64,000 nucleotides of DNA, from positions 62,001 through 126,000 of the forward strand of contig JAKALP010000014.1 in the NCBI GenBank assembly GCA_021824175.1. The letters run 5' to 3'. This stretch comes from Deltaproteobacteria bacterium. GTDB lineage: Bacteria > Desulfobacterota > Desulfobacteria > Desulfobacterales > Desulfosarcinaceae. The position numbers and the translations under genes are program-made. Below are positions 26,549-34,962 of this stretch, in pieces. The first letter of the stretch is position 1. Every line of letters starts with the position of its first letter. The notes under the pieces are model-generated. The model saw only the letters and a list, made by a program, of their open reading frames with translations, made no database searches and was not told the origin of the DNA.

Positions 26549-27664
26549 ATGATTAATGTGGGAATCATCGGTTTCGGCAAAATGGGTCAAATCCGTTATG
26601 ATACCATTGCCGCCAGCCCGCGGGGTCGGGTCATTGCCATCGCCGAACCGGACAATAATCGAGTATTGAATAACGATGTGCCCTTGGTTTCTATTGAGGA
26701 GATCATCCATTCCAAGCGGATCGATGCTGTCTTTATCTGCACCCCCAATCATCTCAACAAAGAACTGACCATCCGGGCTCTGCAAGCCGGCAAGCACGTT
26801 TTTTGCGAAAAACCGCCGGCCTTCACCGTGGCCGAAATGGAAGAGATCATGGGCGTGGAGCGCGAAACGGCAGGACTCAAATTGATGTATGGCTTTAATC
26901 ACCGCCACCACGAAAGCATCATCAAGGTCAAAGAGCTGATCGATTCCAGGAAGTACGGCCACATCCTCTGGATGCGTGGCCGTTATGGCAAGAGCGTGGA
27001 TAAAACTTTCTTTGAAAATTGGCGCGCCAAGCGGGAATTTGCCGGCGGCGGCATTTTACTGGATCAAGGCATTCACATGCTGGATCTGTTCCTCTACTTC
27101 GCCAATGATTTTGATGAGGTCAAATCTTTTGTCTCCAATTCATACTGGAACCTGGACATTGAAGATAATGTGTTCGCCATCATGCGCAATTCAACCACCA
27201 ATGTCACGGCCTCGCTGCATTCCACCATGACCCAATGGCGCCATTTGTTTTCCCTGGAGATCTTCTGCGAAAAGGGGTACATGGTCCTCAACGGTTTAAA
27301 AACTTCTTCCAAGACCTATGGCGATGAAATCCTCTCCGTAGCCAAAAACCGTACCACCGCGCCCGCCGCTACTTGGGAAGACGAAGAAAAGCTCTATTTC
27401 GAAGTCGATAACTCCTGGCGCATTGAAGTCGACCATTTCTTCCATTGCATAAAAACCGGCCTGCCGGTGAGCAAAGGACACTCCGGCGATGCCCTCAAGG
27501 TCATGCGCGCCATTGAGCGGATCTATCAAGACTCCATCGTGGACTACAGCTCAGCAGCCCAAACCGGCGCTTATGTTGACCATTGCGGTGTGGAGGGCAT
27601 GGAGTATCCCAGGTACCAGGAAGACCGGGAGATCAACCGGGTTGGCATCTATCCCGCCAATTAA
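26549..27664 (+). CDS. Gfo/Idh/MocA-family oxidoreductase
   Basis: The 371-residue NAD(P)-dependent sugar dehydrogenase starts with the Rossmann motif VGIIGFGKMGQIRYD, then CTPNHLN, the family EKP motif (FCEKPPAFTV near 95), YGFNHRHHES and the GGGILLDQGIHMLDLF segment with the usual catalytic-region His. Such enzymes oxidise or reduce a sugar hydroxyl; the best known in glycan loci act on C3 of UDP-sugars. Start with AAAGGAGACACAAT upstream. It opens a run of eight closely spaced genes. The final 40 residues (VEGMEYPRYQEDREINRVG) are not typical of general members and may indicate a specialised subfamily. Confidence 0.88.
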   Translation: MINVGIIGFGKMGQIRYDTIAASPRGRVIAIAEPDNNRVLNNDVPLVSIEEIIHSKRIDAVFICTPNHLNKELTIRALQAGKHVFCEKPPAFTVAEMEEIMGVERETAGLKLMYGFNHRHHESIIKVKELIDSRKYGHILWMRGRYGKSVDKTFFENWRAKREFAGGGILLDQGIHMLDLFLYFANDFDEVKSFVSNSYWNLDIEDNVFAIMRNSTTNVTASLHSTMTQWRHLFSLEIFCEKGYMVLNGLKTSSKTYGDEILSVAKNRTTAPAATWEDEEKLYFEVDNSWRIEVDHFFHCIKTGLPVSKGHSGDALKVMRAIERIYQDSIVDYSSAAQTGAYVDHCGVEGMEYPRYQEDREINRVGIYPAN

Positions 27665-27688
27665 ACGAAATCCAGCGAAGGAGGAGTT

Positions 27689-28252
27689 ATGATCGATCAA
27701 AATTGGTTTGCCGAATATTTTTCACTCTACAATGACAGCTTTACCATGGCCGGCCTTGCCAGTCGTCTGATAGAGCTCAAGGAGAAGATGGTGGCCATCA
27801 ATGAGACCGGCAAAAAAGTAATTATTGCGGGTAACGGTGGCAGCGCGGCCATTGCCGGTCATTGCGCCGTGGATTTTTCAAAAAACGCCCACATCCGTAT
27901 GGTGTGCTTCAATATGGCCGATTTGATCACCTGTCTGGCCAATGATTACGGCTACACCCAATGGCTGGCCAAGGCTATTGAAATATACGGCGACGAAGGG
28001 GATATGGCCATACTGATCAGCTCCAGCGGCCGATCGGAGAATATGGTGCAGGCCGCGGCGGCCGCCAGAAACAAGGGCATGACCGTGGTCACCCTGACCG
28101 GTTTCCATGAGAACAATCCCTTGAAGCAAGCCGGCGACCTGAATCTGTGGCTCAACAGCCGGGCCTATAACATCGTGGAGATGACCCATCAAATCTGGCT
28201 CTTGGCGGTCTGTGACGCCATCATTGGCAAAGCGGAGTATCCAGCGAATTAA
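27689..28252 (+). CDS. GmhA-like sugar-phosphate isomerase (SIS domain)
   Basis: The 187-residue protein is a phosphosugar isomerase like sedoheptulose-7-phosphate isomerase GmhA. IIAGNGGSAAIAGHCAVDF holds the phosphate loop and catalytic-region His; the Glu of GmhA that follows appears replaced by Asp (AVDF). ISSSGRSENMVQA is the second phosphate-binding loop and MTHQIWLLAVCDAI the C-terminal His-containing helix. True GmhA makes D-glycero-heptose 7-phosphates from sedoheptulose 7-phosphate. No other heptose genes (HldE, GmhB, HldD) are near, so it may supply a heptose or related phosphate to a different pathway. Strong ribosome site AAGGAGG before ATG 27689. Confidence 0.88.
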   Translation: MIDQNWFAEYFSLYNDSFTMAGLASRLIELKEKMVAINETGKKVIIAGNGGSAAIAGHCAVDFSKNAHIRMVCFNMADLITCLANDYGYTQWLAKAIEIYGDEGDMAILISSSGRSENMVQAAAAARNKGMTVVTLTGFHENNPLKQAGDLNLWLNSRAYNIVEMTHQIWLLAVCDAIIGKAEYPAN

Positions 28253-28274
28253 CCTGCAAAAAGCGAGTACGACC

Positions 28275-29189
28275 ATGACCTGTATCGTTGCCATCGGCCC
28301 ATCCTCCTTTGCCGAAAAAGACAAACAGCCTTTGGAAATGCTTTTTTCCGCCGGCGTGGAAGTCATCAACAATCCCTTTTCGCGCCGTTTGACGGAAGAA
28401 GAAATCATCACCCATTTACATGGGGTTCATGGCCTCATTGCAGGATTGGAGCCCCTAAACGCGCGCGTACTGAAATCCGCCAATCAATTGAAGGCCATTG
28501 CGCGGGTCGGCATCGGCATGGACAATGTCGATCAACAGGCGGCTTCGCAGTTGGGTATTCGGGTGTCCAATACTCCGGACGAACCCGCCGCGGCCGTAGC
28601 CGAATTGACTATGGGCGCCTTATTAAGTCTTAACCGTGGATTGATGCAGGCCAATCAGCGTATGCATGCGGGTATCTGGCAAAAGGAGATCGGCACAGGC
28701 CTGAACGGTGCCAAAGCGCTTATCATCGGTTATGGCCGCACCGGCCGGCGGATGGCCCAACTGCTGATCAATTTCGGCGTATCCGTCATGGTGGTGGATC
28801 CGTTCCTGCAAGAGCCCCCGCGTCCAGAAATCGCGCTGGTCGAGCTTGAAGAAGGGCTGCGCCAGGCCGACATAGTTTCACTGCACGCCAGCGGAAGAGA
28901 TTTGATTCTGGGGAGACCTCAATTCTATCAGATAAAAAAAGGCGCCATTCTGCTCAATTCAGCCAGGGGAGAACTACTTGAAGAAGCCGCCTTGGTGGAC
29001 GCGCTGAAAGAAGGGCGTATCCGTGGCGCCTGGCTGGATGTGTATTGGGAGGAGCCCTATCGTGGCCCGCTGACCGCTTTCGAGCAAGTACTGCTGACAC
29101 CGCACATCGGCACTTACACGAACCAGTGCCGGTTACAGATGGAAACCAGCGCTGTCAGCAATCTCTTGAGAGACCTTGGCATCGCGTGA
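28275..29189 (+). CDS. D-2-hydroxyacid dehydrogenase (phosphoglycerate dehydrogenase-like)
   Basis: From ATG 28275 the product is 304 residues. The NAD motif LIIGYGRTGRRMAQLL lies near residue 138; the catalytic set is Arg in LLNSARGELLEE near 220, Glu in DVYWEEPYRG near 250 and His in LTPHIGTYTN near 275. The substrate domain includes AIARVGIGMDNVDQQAA and NTPDEPAAAVAE, typical of phosphoglycerate dehydrogenases. The alternative start at 28212 lies within the isomerase gene. In this cassette it may oxidise or reduce a 2-keto/2-hydroxy acid intermediate. No ACT or C-terminal regulatory domain is present, so it is a short form. Confidence 0.88.
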   Translation: MTCIVAIGPSSFAEKDKQPLEMLFSAGVEVINNPFSRRLTEEEIITHLHGVHGLIAGLEPLNARVLKSANQLKAIARVGIGMDNVDQQAASQLGIRVSNTPDEPAAAVAELTMGALLSLNRGLMQANQRMHAGIWQKEIGTGLNGAKALIIGYGRTGRRMAQLLINFGVSVMVVDPFLQEPPRPEIALVELEEGLRQADIVSLHASGRDLILGRPQFYQIKKGAILLNSARGELLEEAALVDALKEGRIRGAWLDVYWEEPYRGPLTAFEQVLLTPHIGTYTNQCRLQMETSAVSNLLRDLGIA

Positions 29190-29197
29190 GGTTATAG

Positions 29198-29953
29198 ATG
29201 ACGTTACAACTGGATTTTAGAGGCAAAACAGCCTTGGTGACGGGCGGCACGCGCGGCATTGGCGCGGCGATTGCCCAGCATTTATATGAAGCCGGCGCCG
29301 AATTGATCCTCACCGGCACGGACCAGAGCAAAACCTCCGCCCTCAATGAAGCAGTCATGAAAGAAGGAAAGCGCGGCATACATTATTTGCCGGCGGATTT
29401 TTCAAACGAAGCATCCACCACGCGGTTTCTTGCCGAAATCGGTGACCGGCGTATCGATGTGTGCATCAATAATGCCGGCACCAACCGCATCGATCTCATC
29501 GATGAAACCCAGATGGATGATTATGAACTTCTTTCCCAGGTCAACCTCAAGGCGCCTTTCCGCATCATCCGGCAGGTCAACCAAAGCATGAAGCAATGCC
29601 GCTATGGGCGCATCATCAATATTGCTTCCATCTGGAGTGTGATTACCAAGGCCAAACGCGCCATTTACTCCACCACCAAAGCCGGTCTGCTGGGCATGAC
29701 GCGGGCCGCGGCCGTGGAATTGGCGCCATTCAATGTGTTGGTCAATGCCGTGTCGCCGGGCTTTACCATGACGGAACTGACGGCGGCCGTGCTTTCACCG
29801 CAGGAGATAGAAGCTCTCGGTGCTCAAGTGCCGGCCGGCCGGTTTGCTACTCCGGACGAAATTGCCAAGAGCGTTCTCTTCCTGGCCAGCGACCTGAACA
29901 CCTACATTACTGGTCAGAATATTGTGATTGATGGAGGATTTGTCTGTGTCTGA
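29198..29953 (+). CDS. SDR-family oxidoreductase in the ulosonic cassette
   Basis: The 251-residue classical SDR shows ALVTGGTRGIG near residue 13, the NNAGTNR motif near 90, Ser in NIASIWS near 143 and YSTTK near 157 as catalytic Tyr and Lys, and the usual ITGQNIVIDGGF end. It is comparable in length and style to PtmA-type enzymes of legionaminic acid loci, but that is only a resemblance. Starts eight bases after the dehydrogenase with GAGG upstream; its 3' end overlaps the following gene start, so translation is coupled. Substrate not readable. Confidence 0.87.
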   Translation: MTLQLDFRGKTALVTGGTRGIGAAIAQHLYEAGAELILTGTDQSKTSALNEAVMKEGKRGIHYLPADFSNEASTTRFLAEIGDRRIDVCINNAGTNRIDLIDETQMDDYELLSQVNLKAPFRIIRQVNQSMKQCRYGRIINIASIWSVITKAKRAIYSTTKAGLLGMTRAAAVELAPFNVLVNAVSPGFTMTELTAAVLSPQEIEALGAQVPAGRFATPDEIAKSVLFLASDLNTYITGQNIVIDGGFVCV

Positions 29954-31028
29954 ATGTATGGATTTTACGGTGCGCTCGGCGGTGCATGACTACCGTGTGC
30001 GGTTTGTGGATGATGGCCTGGCCGCAATAGCCGATTATGCCGGCGCCGATGATGTGATTCTGATTGATGAAAAGTTCGTATCCATATATAAGTCGCGGCT
30101 GCGTCCCCTGCTTGAGGCGCACAAGCACATCGCCTTGATTGCTTCGGAAGAACAAAAAAGCTACCTGCAATTGGCCCCGGTCATAGAAACCTTGATCGGC
30201 AAGAATTTTAGAAAGAACAACCGGCTGATTGTCGTCGGCGGCGGTGTTATTCAGGATATCGGCGCCTTTCTTGCCGCCAACCTTTACCGCGGGGTCCAGT
30301 GGATTTTCTTCCCCACCACGCTGCTAGCCCAATGCGACAGTTGTATCGGGGGAAAATCCTCCATCAATTTCGGCCGGTATAAAAATCAGCTCGGCAATTT
30401 TTATCCACCCCATGAGATTGTCATCGATCCAGGATTACTAGACTCCTTACCAGAATTGGATGTGCGTTCAGGCCTGGGTGAAATGATCCATTTTTACCTG
30501 GTTTCTGGTTTGGAAGATTTCCATCGAATCATGGCGGACTATGAGCGCGCGTTGAATGACCATACCGTCCTGCAAAAATTGATAGCCCGAAGCCTGCAGA
30601 TCAAGAAACGGGTGATTGAAATCGACGAGTTTGACCGCGGCGAGCGTTTGCTTTTCAACTACGGTCACTCCTTCGGTCACGCCATCGAGTCCCTGACCGC
30701 TTACCGTGTGCCTCATGGCATTGCCGTAAGCTACGGCATGGATCTGGCTAATTACCTCTCCCTGCAACTGGGCCATATCAACCGGCCAATATACGACCAA
30801 ATGCATGAATTGCTGCGCTGCAACTGGCAAGGGGTAGAGCTCGGCCCGATCGATCTGGAATCCTTCATCGGGGCGCTTAGAAAAGACAAGAAGAATATCG
30901 GTTCTGAAGTCGTTGTAATTCTGACCAAAGGACCGGGCCAAATGTTCAAGAGCGCTCTGCCCATTCATTCCCAAACCACCGACTGGATCAGGCAATGGCT
31001 GTCCGGCCGGGAGAACCCAGGAGTATAA
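29946..31028 (+). CDS. 3-Dehydroquinate-synthase-like sugar phosphate cyclase
   Basis: The 360-residue protein belongs to the dehydroquinate synthase superfamily, which cyclises seven-carbon sugar phosphates with NAD and a divalent metal. NAD loop and pocket: VVGGGVIQDIGAFLAA and FPTTLLAQCDSCIGGKSSIN (family FPTTLLAQVDSSVGGK). Metal ligands are retained: Glu in GLGEMIHF, His in NYGHSFGHAIES and His in VPHGIAVSYG. The substrate region differs from AroB, including GEMIHF for AEVIKY, so a substrate other than DAHP (for example sedoheptulose 7-phosphate or a related ulosonate) is possible. GTG 29946 is preferred because GGAGG lies eight bases upstream. It is the most unexpected gene in a cell-surface cassette. 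Confidence 0.87.
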   Translation: MSECMDFTVRSAVHDYRVRFVDDGLAAIADYAGADDVILIDEKFVSIYKSRLRPLLEAHKHIALIASEEQKSYLQLAPVIETLIGKNFRKNNRLIVVGGGVIQDIGAFLAANLYRGVQWIFFPTTLLAQCDSCIGGKSSINFGRYKNQLGNFYPPHEIVIDPGLLDSLPELDVRSGLGEMIHFYLVSGLEDFHRIMADYERALNDHTVLQKLIARSLQIKKRVIEIDEFDRGERLLFNYGHSFGHAIESLTAYRVPHGIAVSYGMDLANYLSLQLGHINRPIYDQMHELLRCNWQGVELGPIDLESFIGALRKDKKNIGSEVVVILTKGPGQMFKSALPIHSQTTDWIRQWLSGRENPGV

Positions 31029-31032
31029 CGCC

Positions 31033-31803
31033 ATGTTCTCATTGAAAAGAAAACTTCAAAACAAGCAAAGGACAATTGGTTCCTGGCTCTCCTTCAGTTA
31101 TCCGCCCGTCTGCGAAATGATGATCAAGGCCGGCTTTGAATGGCTGGTGATCGATATGGAGCACACCGGTATCGACTTTGCCGATGCGCGCCTGCTCATT
31201 CAACTCATTGACCTGGCCGGCTGTACTCCTCTGGTAAGAGTTGGCGCCAATGATCCGCTGCTGATCAAGCGCGCCATGGATGCTGGCGCCCAAGGCGTAA
31301 TCGTGCCCATGGTCAACAGCGTGGCCGATGCCCGTAGCGCCGTGGCCGCGGCCTACTACCCTCCCCTGGGCACGCGGGGCGTGGGCCTCTACCGGGCCCA
31401 GGAGTATGGTGCCGGATTTGAAGCTTATCGCAAGCGCGCTGCTGAAGAGACAGTGGTGATCGTTCAGATCGAACACATCTATGGGGTTCGGGCTTTGCAG
31501 GAAATATTGGCGGTGGAGCACGTGGATGGATTCATTGTGGGTCCTTATGATCTATCCGCCTCCATCGGCCATCCTGGCGAATTTGACCACCCAGAAGTCC
31601 GCGATGCGCTGACCATCGTGGAAAACACCATAAAAACGACCCCCAAGGCTGCTGGCTTTCATGTCGTACATTCAGACCATGACGCTTTGCGGGCCAAGAT
31701 CAGGGAAGGCTATTCGTTTATTGCCTATGGCGACGATATGGTCTTTCTGGCGGAAAAACTAAAGGAAGAGGCCCATTTTCTCGGCGGAGTACAAGAGAGA
31801 TAA
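31033..31803 (+). CDS. HpcH/HpaI-family class II aldolase
   Basis: The 256-residue protein is a metal-dependent pyruvate-type aldolase, like HpcH and 2-dehydro-3-deoxyglucarate aldolase. Features are the N-terminal SWLSFSYPPVCEMM, VIDMEHTGID with a conserved His, PLVRVGANDP (Arg), GAQGVIVPMVN, the ARSAVAAAYYPPLGTRGVG stretch, metal ligands Glu in VQIEHIYG and Asp in VGPYDLSASIG. Such aldolases form 4-hydroxy-2-keto acids from pyruvate and an aldehyde. Next to a CMP-sugar synthetase this suggests that an ulosonic acid is built with pyruvate rather than with PEP by a NeuB/KdsA-type synthase. AGGAG before ATG 31033, directly following the cyclase. Confidence 0.9.
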   Translation: MFSLKRKLQNKQRTIGSWLSFSYPPVCEMMIKAGFEWLVIDMEHTGIDFADARLLIQLIDLAGCTPLVRVGANDPLLIKRAMDAGAQGVIVPMVNSVADARSAVAAAYYPPLGTRGVGLYRAQEYGAGFEAYRKRAAEETVVIVQIEHIYGVRALQEILAVEHVDGFIVGPYDLSASIGHPGEFDHPEVRDALTIVENTIKTTPKAAGFHVVHSDHDALRAKIREGYSFIAYGDDMVFLAEKLKEEAHFLGGVQER

Positions 31804-31806
31804 TCC

Positions 31807-32487
31807 ATGACTATTCCTCCAATCAAAGCCCTGCTTTTCATGAAAGGCCACTCCGAAAGAGTGCCGGGCAAAAATCTTCGGCCCCTTTGCGGCCGTCCGC
31901 TGTTTCATTGGATCTTGAAAAGCCTTGCGGCCTGCCAATATATTCAAGAAATCATCATCAATACCGATTCCGAGCAGATCGCGCGCGGGGCCCAGGACCA
32001 TTTTAATGTCACCATTCACATGCGGCCCGAATACCTCCTCAATATCCATAGCAATGAGGCTTACCAGCTCATGGCTTACGATCTGGAGCACACCGATGGA
32101 GAGTACTTTCTGCAAAGCCACAGCACCAACCCATTGTTGCGCACAGCCACCATTGATCGGGCTATAGAGACCTTTTTTGAGCAATCAGAATATGACTCTC
32201 TGTTTTCCGTAACACCGATTCAAAAACGGTTCTTCAAAGAAGACGGCACCGCCATTAATCATGACCCCAACCATTTGATCAAAACCCAGCATCTGCCCAA
32301 ACTGCTTGAAGAGGATTCTTGCATCTATCTGTTTTCCCGCCGCGTATTTTTCGAAAGGGAGAACCGGATTGGCTATCATCCCCTGCTCTTCCCCATGGAC
32401 AAGTTTGAGTCCGTGGATATTGATGAAGAGTACGATTTCTTCCTGGCCGAAGCCATGATGAATCATCGTCAGCAACAGGAAGGATAA
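31807..32487 (+). CDS. CMP-ulosonic acid cytidylyltransferase-family protein
   Basis: The 226-residue protein is in the NeuA/KdsB-related cytidylyltransferase family. The N-terminal nucleotide loop is KGHSERVPGKNLRPL (normally PARGGSKGIPGKNI, so the glycine-rich start is altered to MKGHSER), then GRPLFHWIL, INTDSEQIA, SHSTNPLLR and the acidic end DIDEEYDF. It likely activates the acid made by the adjacent aldolase as a CMP derivative. Three bases separate it from the aldolase and four from the cyclase-family gene, so the three are co-translated. Specific sugar unknown. Confidence 0.87.
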   Translation: MTIPPIKALLFMKGHSERVPGKNLRPLCGRPLFHWILKSLAACQYIQEIIINTDSEQIARGAQDHFNVTIHMRPEYLLNIHSNEAYQLMAYDLEHTDGEYFLQSHSTNPLLRTATIDRAIETFFEQSEYDSLFSVTPIQKRFFKEDGTAINHDPNHLIKTQHLPKLLEEDSCIYLFSRRVFFERENRIGYHPLLFPMDKFESVDIDEEYDFFLAEAMMNHRQQQEG

Positions 32488-32491
32488 ACCA

Positions 32492-33160
32492 TTGGCAGCT
32501 AAAGCGATCTGGCTCTCCCACCCGCTATCGACCGAAACGCCGGCTTATGGTGGAGCGCGGGGGTTAACATGTGAAGTGGCAAGCAGCATTCAGGCTGGGG
32601 CCACGGCCAATACCAGTCGCTGGTCTTTGCCCAACCATCTGGGCACCCATGTGGATGCGCCGCGGCACTTTTATGATCGCGGGATGACGATCACGGATTA
32701 TTCCTCGGATTTCTGGATTTTCAATCATCCCCAATTGATCGAAGTGAACGGGGATGCAGACACTATTATAGAAGTCGCCGATTTATCATCGGCCGTTGCC
32801 CCGGAGTCTGATTTGCTTCTAATCCGCACAGGTTTTGAACGCTTTCGACATGAACCCTATTATTGGCAATCGAATCCTGGGCTTTCGCCGGATATCGCAC
32901 GATGGCTGCGCAGTTCGAGGCCCAAAGTCAGGGCAGTCGGTGTGGATTGCATTTCAATCACCGCAAGGGCACATCGGAGTATTGGGCGAGATGCTCATCA
33001 ATCCTTTTTAAACCCTGAAATTGATGGGCGGCCGGTGTTGTTGATTGAAGATATGGCATTAGAAGCGGTGTCGGGAATGCTGTCTCGGGTAATAGTGCTT
33101 CCTTTCAGGGTGTTGAATTGCGACGGAACGCCGTGCACAGTGCTGGGAGAGATAGCCTGA
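32492..33160 (+). CDS. Cyclase-family metal-dependent hydrolase
   Basis: The 222-residue protein belongs to the cyclase/kynurenine formamidase-like family (PF04199). The metal motif is complete as NHLGTHVDAPRHF near residue 50, with further family features LLIRTGFERF and VGVDCISI and a distal LLIEDMAL. Members hydrolyse amides or lactones and bind Mn or Zn. Here it may remove a formyl group or open a lactone in the sugar pathway; no direct evidence. A TTG at 32492 is the start, with AGGAAGG eight bases upstream and the preceding stop four bases before. It ends the eight-gene cassette; base composition falls sharply afterwards. Confidence 0.85.
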   Translation: MAAKAIWLSHPLSTETPAYGGARGLTCEVASSIQAGATANTSRWSLPNHLGTHVDAPRHFYDRGMTITDYSSDFWIFNHPQLIEVNGDADTIIEVADLSSAVAPESDLLLIRTGFERFRHEPYYWQSNPGLSPDIARWLRSSRPKVRAVGVDCISITARAHRSIGRDAHQSFLNPEIDGRPVLLIEDMALEAVSGMLSRVIVLPFRVLNCDGTPCTVLGEIA

Positions 33161-33205
33161 TCACAATTTTTCGTGCAAGTTTTATAACTCGGAATAGGAA
33201 TCAAG

Positions 33206-34057
33206 ATGAAAAAAATCATAAAAACGAGAATTAGCGAACTAGTAAAACCTGTGTTTAAAAAAATGCATATCGAATTGGTCGATCATAACGACAAATGGGA
33301 AGACACGCGAGTTGCAGATAAATTTTGTCCAGAAATCTATTTCGATAGATTTGGCAAAACCAATTATATCAAGACCATTTTTGACGTGGGTGCAAATAAA
33401 GGCAACACCGCCATTGGATTTACAAATGCTTTTCCACAAGCAAAAATTTATGCGTTCGAACCGGTCCAGGAAACGTTTAATGTATTAAAAGATTGCACAA
33501 AAAACATATCGAATATTGAACCTCATCATATCGGATTCGGCGATTCAACCGGTATGTTTGAAATTTATTTAGATGACTCTTTTGCCAGCGTGCTGAATTC
33601 GCTTTCTCCTCATATTAATAAACAAGACACCAAAGCATCTAAACGAGTGGAATGGGTCCAGATAGATACAATAGACTCATTCTGCGAACAAAGAAGAATC
33701 GAACATATAAATATCTTGAAGAGCGATACCGAAGGTTATGATCTTAATGTTTTAAAGGGTGCAAAGAAATTATTGTCAAATGGCTGCATAGATTTTGTGA
33801 TATGCGAAGTTTCACTTCAAGCAGAGAACAAGCAGAATACGAATTTATTCCCGGTCAACGAATTTATGGAAAGCAATAATTTTTTATTGTGCGGCTTATA
33901 CGATATTTATTATAAGCCGCCTTACAATTATCTTTATTTTTGTGATGCGGTATTCGTAAATAAAAACTTTAGGCCTTATCCTCACTATCACAAGATGGAT
34001 ATGGAAGTCACGATTCCTTTCTCAAACTTATCCACAGTGGAACAATTTTCAAATTAA
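33206..34057 (+). CDS. FkbM-family methyltransferase
   Basis: The 283-residue protein has the FkbM domain: FDVGANKGNTAIG near 55 is the SAM motif, YAFEPVQETF the acidic loop, and LKSDTEGYDLNVLKGA near 180 the family core. FkbM enzymes O-methylate sugars or antibiotics and are common in O-antigen loci. The gene is distinctly AT-rich (about 33-40% GC by eye, against roughly 53% in the pse genes), with many poly-A codons, so it was probably acquired separately. AGGAAT before ATG 33206. The substrate is not evident. Confidence 0.88.
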   Translation: MKKIIKTRISELVKPVFKKMHIELVDHNDKWEDTRVADKFCPEIYFDRFGKTNYIKTIFDVGANKGNTAIGFTNAFPQAKIYAFEPVQETFNVLKDCTKNISNIEPHHIGFGDSTGMFEIYLDDSFASVLNSLSPHINKQDTKASKRVEWVQIDTIDSFCEQRRIEHINILKSDTEGYDLNVLKGAKKLLSNGCIDFVICEVSLQAENKQNTNLFPVNEFMESNNFLLCGLYDIYYKPPYNYLYFCDAVFVNKNFRPYPHYHKMDMEVTIPFSNLSTVEQFSN

Positions 34058-34072
34058 CAGGACGGCAAGTCA

Positions 34073-34945
34073 ATGAACTCTCCACTAATTTACATCGTAA
34101 TGGCCAACTATAACGGTTACCCGATCACGGCCGAAGCAATCGCGTCGCTCAAAAAATTGTCTTACTCCAATTTTAAAATCGTAGTCGTGGATGATTGTTC
34201 CAAGGATGATTCCATGGAGCAATTTAGACGCCACAATCAAAATGAAATCATTTTACTTCAAAACGCGGTCAACAGCGGTCTTTGCACAACCTATAACACG
34301 GGCATCAAACGAGCATTGCAGGATGGAGCCGACTATGTCTTCATTGTGCAAAATGACACCAAAGATTTTTCAGTGAATTACCTGGAAGAAGTTATTAAAA
34401 AATTTGAAAGCGATACAACCATCGGCATGGTGGGGTCCATCATTTACAATGGTGCAGGCGAGATGAACTGGGCCGAAACCAAAACCAAATTCGGCTTTCC
34501 ACTGGATATATCCGAGGGGCTGGTCATTAAAGCCGAAGTCTTCAAAACCATAGGGTTATTGAATGAAAAGTTGAAGGTCTATTTTGAGGACCTCGACTTT
34601 ATCATCAGGATGCGGGCCGCTGGATACCGGACAGCCAAAGTGACCCATATCAGTTTTGTGCATTATGGCCAAAGAACCTTTTCAAAACAGCGATTTCTTC
34701 CGCATTTCATTCGAGTGCGCAATGTCCCCTTATTTATGCGCCGATACTGTAAACAACAATCGTTCGCCTGGAAATTGCGGCACTATCAACGTTATATGAG
34801 AGTGCATATCCAATCGTTACTCAAGGCATTAAAACGATGGGATTTGGTATCCGCGTGCGCGCTGTTCAATGCTGTGCTGATCGGAACGCTGGTCGGCCTT
34901 TTTACGCCTTGGTCCGATGAATTGGAACATGGATATCACAATTGA
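34073..34945 (+). CDS. Family 2 glycosyltransferase
   Basis: The 290-residue GT-A enzyme starts with YIVMANYNGYPITAEAIASL, contains VVVDDCSKDDS, VFIVQNDTKDF in place of the usual DxD (N-D-T) and YFEDLDFIIRMR for the catalytic-base region. The C-terminal 60 residues are basic and hydrophobic (LFNAVLIGTLVGLF), suggesting membrane association. It transfers a sugar to the growing repeat unit; donor unknown. It starts 15 bases after the FkbM gene and its stop overlaps the possible TTG start of the next gene. Confidence 0.87.
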   Translation: MNSPLIYIVMANYNGYPITAEAIASLKKLSYSNFKIVVVDDCSKDDSMEQFRRHNQNEIILLQNAVNSGLCTTYNTGIKRALQDGADYVFIVQNDTKDFSVNYLEEVIKKFESDTTIGMVGSIIYNGAGEMNWAETKTKFGFPLDISEGLVIKAEVFKTIGLLNEKLKVYFEDLDFIIRMRAAGYRTAKVTHISFVHYGQRTFSKQRFLPHFIRVRNVPLFMRRYCKQQSFAWKLRHYQRYMRVHIQSLLKALKRWDLVSACALFNAVLIGTLVGLFTPWSDELEHGYHN

Positions 34946-34962
34946 AAAGCAGAGATTCGACG

